Source: Dichomitus squalens LYAD-421 SS1 (Eukaryota > Basidiomycota > Agaricomycetes > Polyporales > Polyporaceae). From it: 32,394 nucleotides of DNA. Shown in pieces: positions 1 to 9,370 of the stretch. The DNA lies in contig NW_006766927.1 in NCBI RefSeq assembly GCF_000275845.1, positions 134,131-166,524 of the forward strand, read 5' to 3'. The notes beneath the pieces were generated by a model. That model had not been told where the DNA came from. It made no database searches and saw only the letters and a list, made by a program, of their open reading frames with translations. Position 1 is the first letter of the stretch, and the number at the start of each line of letters is the position of its first letter. Position numbers and translations under genes: made by a program.

Positions 1-634
1 GAGACCATCCCCGTTTGGTAGGCACTCCCCGTGGGCACGAGCTATTTTCAGTTAATCTCGCTGTACTCCTGCACGGTACTCTGAATCTTACAACAGTACT
101 GTCGGCTCCTCTCTCGCCATGGATCCCGTCCACGCACAACAGCCACAAGTCTGATGCAAATCTTTGCTTCTTGTCTCTCATTAGCTGACCTTGTACTTTT
201 TGTTCTAAATCAATGCCATGATCCTGCCTACCCCGTCCTTCATGACCTCCTCCAAAATGCCGCCAGCATTGTGGCTGCATTATGATACTACCACTCAGCA
301 ACCTCTGATTTGATCTGCAACTGGGCACACAACATTATGTGTGCCTGTCACTCTCAAGCCGTACAAGCCGTGGCCAAGGCAAAACATAATGGGTGGCACA
401 CAATATCTCTAGTACTGCGCTTGAGCAGAGCTCTGAATACATCACATTGCCAGAGACATGGTCTGCGACCGAGCTTCTCCAAAGCACACGCCCTGATCTC
501 CAAGACGTCAGGAATCTGTGATGACATTATTGGGAGGGCGGATAGGCCCGAGGACAAGAGGTGTTCTGGGAGAGAGGAATTTATGAGAAAGTATGATGCC
601 CTCGGGGGAGTGCCTACCAAACGGGGATGGTCTC
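1..634. mobile_element. Candidate non-autonomous DNA element with 30-bp terminal inverted repeats
   Basis: Bases 1-30 are the exact reverse complement of bases 605-634 (30 of 30). Beyond this arm the similarity continues imperfectly inward for about ten more bases with a one-base gap. The 574 bases between the arms show no credible coding sequence on either strand. Two perfect 30-bp arms around a short non-coding interior is the pattern of a MITE or internally deleted DNA transposon. The left arm coincides with the window edge, so the true end may lie outside and the target duplication cannot be judged. A foldback of another origin is also possible. Confidence 0.55.
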
Positions 635-1140
635 GAGCGCTTTCTCTCCGGGCTCCGTTTATTTACCTGTGTTTGATGCCAGCCGCTGTGGAGAGTTGAG
701 GGGGATACAATGTACACGTGATCTGGCGCTTATATTACAGGATTCTGTACTCTATCGGATATCAGCTTGTCCCCCGCCTCTAGGATATCGCCCCCTCAAC
801 TCGAGACAGCGGTGGGTAGGAGCCTGACTCTTTGCCGAACAGGCCCTAAAGTGCCAGCAATTGATCGTGTCTAGCCTAAGTGCCAAGCATAATTGTATGT
901 GGCCTCGCCTGGGAGCGCGGATGCTGCCAAAGTGGGCGTGGGAACGAGAGCTCGTCACAACGGCTGTGGCCGGTCACAGGACCGTGATCCGGTGAAACGG
1001 TTGGGGAAACGACTCTTCACGCCCTTGGACTGCTTCCCGATATTAAACTTGTACCTCCGCTCGTTACACCCTTTGTTCTCTTCCTCCTGCGAGCTGCGCT
1101 GGCCGTCGTTTGACACGTCTTGCAAGGCCCGACAGTCATC
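635..1140. other. Intergenic region, presumed promoter of the 1141 gene
   Basis: No credible gene was found. The stretch separates the inverted-repeat element from the first coding region. The last ~80 bases before the ATG are pyrimidine-rich, as is common for fungal 5' leaders. No clear TATA box was seen. Confidence 0.4.
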
Positions 1141-2379
1141 ATGCAGCTCCTACCCACCCCTTCCGCCGCCCCCTCCTCGAAGCCTCTCTCGTCGAAGGCG
1201 AATACCCGGACAACGCGCCCACTCAAGGTCCACTTCAAGTTGCCCGTTATCCAGAAGGCCTCTCCAACCGTCTCGGTTACCAACGCCAACGCAGCGCGCG
1301 CAAGCACAGCACTCAGTGCTAATTCCGAGACTCAGTCTTCTGCTCCCGTTCTCTCCGAGGCTCGTTCTGCACCAACGAATTCCGTCGCGTTCCCTTCTTC
1401 GCCCATTCCCTGTCCCTCCAGGAAACGAGCTCATAGCGATGATGGGTACGACTCCAGCAGTGGAGAAGACGAAGCAGCCACAGTCGAAGCTCGCCCGAGA
1501 ACCAAAGATAACGCACTTCCCTTCCACCGTCGAATTTCCCACATTGACATCCTCCGTCGCCGTTCCAAGTCATGCCTCGCCTCGTCTTACTTCCATAGTG
1601 ACTCTGCCTCGCCGCGGGACAAACCTCTGCCTCAAATTCTCCAGGCCTTCCCGTCCGAGGACGTCGACATGGCGGATCAATCCACACCACAACCTCCTAT
1701 GAAGAGAAGACCGGTAGCACGCCGCGAGAGCATGAGTGCCGGCAACCCTTCAGGCAGGACAGTTCGCAAGGCCAGACGTGTCGTGGCCGACGCCCAATTC
1801 CTGGCGTCCATGCACAGCAGCATCGCCCTTCGCGTGCGAACGCGTACTGAGAATAACACTACGGTAACACGCGGTCCTGATGAGTATGCCGCGCAAGATG
1901 CACTTCTCGTCGAACGCATCTGGCACACTCTTATTGACATGGGATACAAGCCCGTTCCCCTCGAGGATGCTTCCCCAATCTCCTCATCCGTTCCTACCTC
2001 GACCTTCGTCGCCGCAGAGCCCACGCAGCACTCCCTGCCGCCTATCGCCCGTGACGCAGCGCGCGAAGTCGCCGAACGCGCAGCCCGTCGTACCCAGGCC
2101 GTGTTGTCTCCATCCTTTACGTTTGATCGCGCACAGGACATCGCACCTTCATCAGGCAATGGCGTTCTTCCTGTCCCACAGCTCATCGCAACGCTTATCA
2201 TGCGTCACCGCGAACGTGCGGCGACGCGCCCGAAGAGGCGCGCTCTTGGTGACGGGCCGCGGCCTCAGCCTGTCTCGCGCTCGCCTTTATCGAGATCTGC
2301 TACATCTCTACCACCATCGGCTGTGTCTCTAGTTCCCACTGCAACCCCTTCGTTCATCGCCGCTCCGTCATCTGGATGA
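1141..2379 (+). CDS. Hypothetical Ser/Pro-rich, probably nuclear protein
   Basis: A single open frame encodes 412 residues; I do not recognise the family. The ATG at 1141 has A at -3. The N-terminal ~100 residues are rich in Ser, Pro, Ala and Thr. A basic stretch followed by an acidic Asp/Glu/Ser patch comes near residues 98-120. Further basic clusters lie around residues 130-145 (an RRIS...RRRSKS motif) and 185-215 (KRRPVARRES), resembling nuclear localisation or phosphorylation sites. A better-ordered part follows at ~215-270, containing LVERIWHTLIDMGYKP. The protein looks largely disordered and no catalytic motif is visible. The 3' end is uncertain: just beyond the stop, another frame (2333-2476) encodes a protein-like tail ending ACWVYDRRH, which would need a splice from a poor GTCTCG donor near 2272. 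Confidence 0.6.
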   Translation: MQLLPTPSAAPSSKPLSSKANTRTTRPLKVHFKLPVIQKASPTVSVTNANAARASTALSANSETQSSAPVLSEARSAPTNSVAFPSSPIPCPSRKRAHSDDGYDSSSGEDEAATVEARPRTKDNALPFHRRISHIDILRRRSKSCLASSYFHSDSASPRDKPLPQILQAFPSEDVDMADQSTPQPPMKRRPVARRESMSAGNPSGRTVRKARRVVADAQFLASMHSSIALRVRTRTENNTTVTRGPDEYAAQDALLVERIWHTLIDMGYKPVPLEDASPISSSVPTSTFVAAEPTQHSLPPIARDAAREVAERAARRTQAVLSPSFTFDRAQDIAPSSGNGVLPVPQLIATLIMRHRERAATRPKRRALGDGPRPQPVSRSPLSRSATSLPPSAVSLVPTATPSFIAAPSSG

Positions 2380-5300
2380 TGACTGCACGAGCTTGCCTCC
2401 ACCTCCGATTGTATCCGTGGACCTGGATACGCTCATTCACGACCTGGCGTGCTGGGTATACGACCGCCGCCATTGACGATTGTGAGTGATGTTGCGGAGT
2501 CCATTCTTGTTATACAGCTCGGCTCACTATGCGGATGTCTGGCCCAGACAACAACGCAAACTGGTACATTGCATAATCGTTAATAACTAATCTCCATCCG
2601 TTCATCTCTTGGTTTCCGTCTCTTCGTCATCGTTCTCTGGAATATCGTCTTGTCTCAGCAAAGGAAAACAAGAATTCTCGTATGGAATCCGGAACACAAC
2701 ATTGCTCACATCGCATCAACATAACCAATCACCCTCCTTGTCTACTACTACCACCACCAAGCGCTATATCACTTACCATCGGCGATTCGACCTCGAATTT
2801 CAGTCGCAGATCGCCGGCCGACATCGTATTCGCTGCAACAACACCATACGTCGTACATACCTGTATCTCTACCACCCCTTCCTGTCCCATAGTGTTCTAT
2901 CACTCCCAACCCGCGTCCCTCAACCGTTGACATTCGCCTCGGTACTCATTACTCTCAACGCCTCTCGCATTCCGTATACCTCCTGCTTCCTGGCACACGC
3001 GTTTGTGTCACACAGGGTACTTGCGTCCGTCTTGCTCGCCCAGGAAGGCGCAATTCGTCGAACGTCGAGGGTGCGGCCCCATCCATCCCCGTCCTCAACC
3101 TGATTTTCCAACGAAAGCCGCCATGCGCATGCGTTGGCACATGTATGGACGTGGCTATAGATGGCACGTGCGTGCGCGTTGTCTTGTCGTCTACGGCTGT
3201 CTTGCATGTATCTGGTCTGCATGAAGTATGGCATCTTGTTGGTCGTCTTACTCGCCGTAGACGTCGAAAGACAGATTCGCTGCCAGCGCCGATAGGAATG
3301 ATGGTAAGTCCGAGGAGGATTCCCTCCCTCACGTAGGAAAGGGATTATGGGCAGTCAGCGTGCTCTCGTCCTGGACCCTTCTCACCCAACTTACCACCGA
3401 GGACGTCAAGTGGGCATGATGCTAATGGTGAGTGTCTGAGGTGCTGATAACTCTGGGGCGCTCAGATTTTAGCGGCTAGGTTGCATTGCGAATGGAAGGG
3501 CTACTTGCGAGGGCACTCACAAGTATGGTCGACCTCAGCATCAGCAGGCGTAGCAGCAGTCCCATTTTTACCGATACATATCTGCCCAGCTGCGTGGGCG
3601 CCGAGCGAGCATCAACGTGCAGAGGGCGACAGGGTCACCTATGCCTTGTTCGATGGTGCGCGCTCCTTGGTTTTGCGTTGCACACACTCCGGACAGAGAC
3701 GGTTTTGATCGAGACTACTTCGCTTACCCGGGTTTCATAGGGAAACCGATCTTGTCCGTACGGCCCTCCGAGGACATGCTATTCAAAGCATCTCAGCCTA
3801 GCAGGACGGATGAATGTTCGTGAATTCGCAGCATGTCCTTGCCGCTCCGCCGCTGAGACCGCACAACCTGGTGTCTCCATCATATAGCGCGACGATGCCA
3901 CATTGTCTCCATTGTCATGAACACAGTGGACCATATTGAACATGCGTGCGGCGGCCATGCCGTGCCGGCGGAGATCCATACGCTCTGCGACGGCTTATGT
4001 AGAAGAATGAACATCATTGCTACACCGATGTCCAGCCTGCTCAAGACACGGTCTGGCCTTCCGATCTGTTGGCCTCATCCGAACGGTACCTCACAGAAGC
4101 TTTTGACTAGAAGGTGTTCTGGTATGTAATCACATTTGTCCTTTCACGTTCTTCTCGCAGGTCCGTTGCTCCGACCCGCCGACCCACATGCCTTCGAAGT
4201 ACGGAACTACCCTACATGATTGCAACATGGCGCGGCTGAGAGGAGTCAAGCCTAGACATTCGTCGCTCAACAGATGTGGACTGGAACGCGGCCCACGGAG
4301 CGTACTCATGACGGTCCTGATGGACGTCGCACACCATGCTCGTCCCTGCTTCTCAGCTCCGGTGCCCGACGGCGGTCTCCAGCGGTTTTCAGCGGTCGGC
4401 AATTCTACCGAACTTTACCGTGTACCGTACGGCATTCATCTTTGTGAGGGTCCTGTTAACTCCGGCGGACACAGTGCGCTCGCCCGAGCTGATGTCCGAG
4501 TTTGTTTAGGTGGTTTGAACGCTTTGTTTGAGGCTCATGATGTCCGAGGTGGTTTGAACGCTTTGAACGCTTTGTTTGAGGCTCGTTCTCTTTGCTGCCG
4601 GTTGGGAGGCAGTCACGACTTCATGCGAGATGGTTGGACCGCCCGCAGGCGATATCGAACCTACAGATGATTCGCCAACTTACGACATCAATCTTTGAGT
4701 CTGTGCTAATGACTGACGACTTGCGAAGAAGGACCAGCTCGATGACAGCAAACCATTGCAAAGACCAGAACTGCCAGTGGTACACGCTGTCAGGCTGTCA
4801 GGCTGCCGTGCGGTGATCCCAGTAGAGCAGCGCCCGCTTCGCGATAGTACGGCGACTTGCTCCTGTCGCGGCCGCCTACCTTTCAACCTTTCCGGAGGAA
4901 GATGCATGCATGCAGTGCCTGAGTATCATAGTACACCCGAACTGTTGAGCAGTTGGAACTCGAAGTGGAGGGCTTCGTGGGCTTACACTTCAGGCACATC
5001 AGAGATTTCAGCGGCGAAAAACTCGTCCTGCTTCAAGTTTCCTTGTGAGCACGTTAGGGCGCGCTATGTAACTCGAACGATGGTTGCTTTTTTGGGCACA
5101 AGGACACACACTTGGCGTTAGCGACGAACTTGAACCAGCCCCGTCGGAGTAGGACTGCCAAACAATGATATCAATAAGTATTCGCGGATATCGGGCACGG
5201 CCTTTGGGTTTACTCCAAATTCTTTCTACGCCAGGTCCCACCCCGCAACCAGCCACGCGACAGTCCTCTGACTTTGAATGATGGTGACTTCCTGTGGTCT

Positions 5301-6098
5301 AGAGCACCCTTGATCGGAATGTAGAACATTCCTCCATGCTGTGTCTAGACATACGGCTATCCAGGGACGGAGGGTCTGAGACGCTCCTCGACCCACGCGA
5401 TAACCATGTTCTTCCTATCATCAGCGTACAAAAGTGAAACCATTGATCGCCCCCATGCCGCCCGCCTTTGTACTCACAATCGTAGCGACGCAACAGTTCT
5501 CAAAGCGACACGAGGGAGCACAGGGGAGGTAGAAGGTCCCTGCGCTCACGGCGATCGACGGGTAGAATGTTGATCTGGTGGCAACCTCTTGCGTGGCATG
5601 GTGGGCAGCTCGGAATTTTCCTATTTGCAAATGGTACGCTACGCGACGTCCGATTCGGAGGTAAAATACATGGCACTGGACAGGTAGCAGGGCGCCCTAG
5701 GGGATGATACGACTGAGGCTTTACACCAGTCAGATTGCCGTCGGATGGCTCTGCGCACATTGATGCGATATAGTAATACTGTCGTATGATGGAGTATATA
5801 CATGATTATACACTAGAGAGAACGATTGGCAGTTGAGCATGGCACGGAAAGAACAAACCGACGAGGAATCTTACATAGATACAGTATATCTCTGCGAGAG
5901 ATGTTATTATGACGCTATATAAGCGGGTAGACGTACACGCCAGGAATGCATAGCTTCTGAGCATCCGGGTGTGGCGGAGACAGGTAGGCGTCTTTATCCG
6001 TGTAATGAAAAGCTAGCTGCCCTCCCGATAATCTGGTTCAGCGGTTGTTCTGTCGACCATTTCAGAGCGCATGTATGAGTGACGGATCCTTTGTTTGC
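2380..6098. other. Long stretch without a convincing gene
   Basis: About 3.7 kb lies between the 1141-2379 gene and the 3' end of the Zn2Cys6 gene. Bases 2590-2960 are pyrimidine-rich and could be the 3' leader of the upstream gene or a promoter. The remaining short open frames lack coherent composition, splice continuity or family resemblance. A tandem duplication sits at 4491-4585 and a TATATAAG sequence at about 5914, neither linked to a gene I can support. Confidence 0.45.
4491..4585 (+). repeat. Imperfect ~48-bp tandem duplication with a nested 9-bp repeat
   Basis: GATGTCCGAG occurs at 4491-4500 and again at 4539-4548. Each copy is followed by GGTGGTTTGAACGCTTTG and then TTTGAGGCTC. The second copy contains an additional duplicated GAACGCTTT. 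This is a local tandem duplication, probably from replication slippage, in non-coding sequence. Confidence 0.8.
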
Positions 6099-8236
6099 CT
6101 AATGAATGAACGCACCTAGCAATGGTAAGGCTTGGGCGAGCACGGGCGCGCAAGCCGCCAGCACTGAGCGCGCGGTCGCCCAATTCATCGCGGAGAGCTC
6201 GTCCATTGACCGACGACTCTCCTCAAATAAGATCTTCGCGGCGGTCAACCAGCACAACTGCACAGCCCTCAAATTAGCGATGATTCCTGTTTGATACCAG
6301 AGACAAGAACAGGTCAGATACTGACGCCAAGGACAGGGTCCAGCAACTCGTAGTCCTCCGCCGAAAACGTCTTCCCGACTCCAACAAGTTTGAGCACAGC
6401 GTTCAAGCAATGTTGACGAGACTCCGCATGTGTCTCCGGGGCTAGATGGTGGAGTTCTGCCTCCGCGGTGAGCGTGACGATCAAGCATATCTTGAGCCCG
6501 TGCGCCGACGAGCGGAGGTCGGGGTTCAGAGACGCCTTGAGTAGCGCAGGATTCACGCTAGCAAGGTTCATCTCGACCTCCTCGAGGAGCGACCAGTACT
6601 CGGCGAGCCAAGTAGACTCTCCGCTTGCTCTTAGGCCACCAGAGGACTGGTGCTCCCATGGGGACTCTGGGAGATTCTGAAGCTGAGCGGAGAGCTGACG
6701 GGTACGGTGAAATAGGAGGATTCCACGTGCCCGGAGAATGGAGAGGTATGTTCGAGATAGTTGCGGGTACATTAGCTATATCATCCGACGAGATGGCATG
6801 TGATCAGGTACGGGGGCCAATTGAGATGGGGTTGGTGGCGCACCGGAATCGACTGGAACTCCTGCTCGTACTCAGGGCCTAGTTCCGAAGGCATACCCAG
6901 CACCACGAAGCGGGCGATGTTCATGTACAGCAGGTGACTCAGCGCACATACGGTCTCTTCGGATTCACGCGAAAGCTCCAGCATTGGGTCCCAGACATCG
7001 GTCGCGGGCGCAATGAAGCGGAGGTTGCGTCGACGCACAAGGTCAGATGCCATCCTGATGGACTCAACACCCTCAGAGAACATATGCCGGATGAAGTAAT
7101 AGACACCAAGGCAGTTATGAACTTGGAGCGCGACAAGTGGTTGGGTGTCGCTCGTGAGCAGTGCCAGCGTCGCCTCGAGCTCTAACGTCTCGACCGTCCC
7201 CATGGGCGTCGTGCGGTTGAGCTGGGACCAGGTCGTGCACCCAAGGAGCTGCGCGGCGTGGATGAGGGCAGGATGGATGTAGGGGCTGTAGAAGTCGCCA
7301 GTGACAAGCGCATCTTTGGCCTCCGAAGAGAGTTTCATGCCGTAGTGGGAGCTGTAGGAGAGAGCAAGGAGGCGGCTGGTGTTATCAGGGACAGCTAGGT
7401 ATCGACAATGGCGAACAGATGTACTCACAAGTCGCGGTATTGCTCGAGCGTATTGCGCGGAGAGAGCTCAGGGGGATTAGAGCTTAGTACCTCGAGTACA
7501 GGAGGCTTCCAGGCTGGGAAGAGGCCGGCGTAGGGATTCTCCGGAAAACTGGTGGGGAGATGTATGGGCAAACCTTCGGGTGTGGGCGCCGAGTAGCCCT
7601 GAAGGGGCGGGGAATTGCGGGGGGACTGCTCTGCTGAGGCCAGGCGCTCTTCGAGCTCTCTCGTACGGGCTACGAGTGATTGTATTAGGTTGCGCTGTGC
7701 GTCGTCTTCGTATAGACACTGAGAATGCTTGTTTGCGGCTTTGCACGTCGAGCATGTCGGTCTCTTTGCATCACATTTCTAGTGAAAGTAGCGTGAAGAG
7801 GTCAGACGACGATTTCAGCTAGGTCCCAGCCCTCCAGGTAGTAACAAACCTTTTTCTTTCTCCTGTGCAGACAAAGACAGTGAGCCGCTCCCGCCTTACA
7901 TACGAGTTCGGGTCCTCGTCTGGGTACTCGCCTGCAAGGAAGACACGCCGCGCCCTTCTGGAGAAGATTCGAAGATTTGGGACTAGGACCAGCTGCACGG
8001 CTGCTGTAGTCGCAGGCAACAAAGGCGCCGAAGTCCGCACACTGTCCGCAGATGGGCTGCGCGCCGTCACATTCCTGTCAAGCGGGTTCAGCCCCATGTC
8101 AAAGACGCATGGCATCTGTGAACGTACCTCATTACGCTCTCTGTAGCGGATTGATGCCGCAAACGTCAACACGTAGTCAATATATGCAGTGGGACAGGTG
8201 GAAGACGCACCTGCACAACGCGCAGGTCTTCGTCAT
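6099..8236 (-). CDS. Fungal transcription factor with two tandem Zn2Cys6 clusters
   Basis: Eight exons encode 553 residues: 8236-8211, 8140-8128, 8074-7932, 7862-7850, 7778-7429, 7351-6844, 6775-6326 and 6257-6099; all joins keep frame. Cluster 1 uses Cys 5, 8, 15, 22, 25 and 34; cluster 2 uses Cys 57, 60, 67, 74, 77 and 86, the same C-X2-C-X6-C-X6-C-X2-C-X8-C spacing. After cluster 2 comes a short coiled coil (~92-115, LVARTRELEERLASAE). The C-terminal part contains IHPALIHAAQLLGC and resembles the fungal-specific transcription factor middle homology region. Cluster 2 has the usual basic stretch (RRKKKKCD) and should bind DNA; cluster 1 has an acidic one (RERNEECD). Each cluster is split by a 13-nt micro-exon, and intron 7931-7863 is GC-AG. 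The ATG at 8236 has A at -3 and an in-frame stop lies upstream. Likely a nuclear regulator; target genes are unknown. Confidence 0.88.
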
Positions 8237-9370
8237 GATTGAAGCTGAGTTGCTGCGCAGGGTGGGATCGAAGATCAGGGACTGAGCGATAGAGGAACGC
8301 CCAAGTCATGTATGTCGGTATTCTAGATATACTTGGAACTCCAGCTGAACTTCAAATTGGCGTCTCCGGTGAAACTCATGCGCGCCATGCAGTCTCGTTG
8401 CACCCGAATTGAGCATGCTGGCAAGCGCGCGCATTGGAAAGCCCCGCTGGCAGCGGCAGCAGTTGTGTCGTGAACGGGTTCGGCGTGAGGCTGAGATCCC
8501 AAGCTCAAGCGACGCAAGATCAGGAGGGTTTATGGTAGGTACACAGCATGAACGCCATGATCCTCCGTTCTGATGTCGCGAATGGTTTGCCGCCGCAGCA
8601 CAGCCAGGTCCTCGGCCTTGTGCGGCTTCGCTAACCAGCGCTATCGACTGCATTGGCGTTGTGCTTGACAAGCCAGTCAGCGTACTTAGGTACATAGGCG
8701 TTCGCTCAGCGCTCCGACGCTGCGCTATGTACCTAGCTTGGTTTGTACGACCGCCTAAGATCGCTTCTGGGCCAGGTAAAGCTCGTTAAACGATACTTGT
8801 ACGATTGGACGCTGCTGTCGGTTACGTTACGTCTATCAGCAGGCAAGTGATGATTCTGGTCGATCAAGCGACCTGCGAGTACACTCGGCGGAATCAATGC
8901 GGAAGAATCACTCACCTCACAAGGTCGAGCAGCCGCGTCGGTCGGGTGAATCCTGACACTGCGCTTACGACGCCTAATGACAGAATCCACTGGGAAGTGC
9001 CTATCGCGTCGGATCTTTCAGTAAGTCAGTCTTGACACGCTTACGGTATGTACATTGATACATAGGGTATTAGTGTGGAAGAAGGCATCGTCGAATGCCG
9101 CCGGTGAGCGAAACGTTTGCTGTCGGGGATAGTGGGCTGCTGAGTACGAACTGGGTCTTGCGGAGTAGAGACTGTGAGCAAGGCGTTTCGAACTCCGATA
9201 TGTATGATATCGAATTGATTAAGCGGTACCTACCGGCACGCGGCTCCATATGTTGTATTGTTGTGTTCCGCGACAACCATCGGCTACGACCCCGCTGCCC
9301 GACCCCGAGGCTTTCCAACCGCCCTCTCGTCGTCCTCGGCGACGTCGACAGCCCCTCGACCGCCGCAACT
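8237..9370. promoter_or_regulatory. Divergent intergenic region between the Zn2Cys6 gene and the Cnn_1N gene
   Basis: The 1.1 kb separates two gene starts that point away from each other, so it presumably carries both promoters. No classical TATA box was evident at either start. A hairpin-forming inverted repeat lies at 8687-8735. No further gene is supported. Confidence 0.45.
8687..8735. repeat. Hairpin-forming inverted repeat
   Basis: TAGGTACATAG at 8687-8697 is the reverse complement of CTATGTACCTA at 8725-8735. Inside it, CAGCG and CGCTG form a second nested pair, so the whole 49 bases can fold into a stem-loop or cruciform. It lies in the shared promoter region. It could be a regulatory palindrome or the footprint of a small element. 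Confidence 0.7.

Noticed and set aside
2333..2476. Protein-like tail after the stop of the first gene (ends ACWVYDRRH)
   Set aside because: Joining it needs a non-consensus GTCTCG donor at 2272 and the 2331-2332 acceptor; other phase-compatible donors give much longer introns. It is noted as an alternative C-terminus but not adopted.
2609..3103. 164-codon open frame on the plus strand
   Set aside because: It starts at a TTG, is Ser/Thr/Tyr/His-rich low-complexity from a pyrimidine-rich stretch, and shows no domain; it is more likely untranslated leader or 3' UTR.
5914..5921. TATATAAG sequence suggesting a promoter
   Set aside because: No start codon leading to a credible plus-strand gene follows; the region downstream is antisense to the last exon of the zinc-cluster gene.
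7819..8172. 117-codon minus-strand frame overlapping the zinc-cluster exons
   Set aside because: It is a different frame reading through introns. The spliced frame that gives all twelve cluster cysteines is far better supported.
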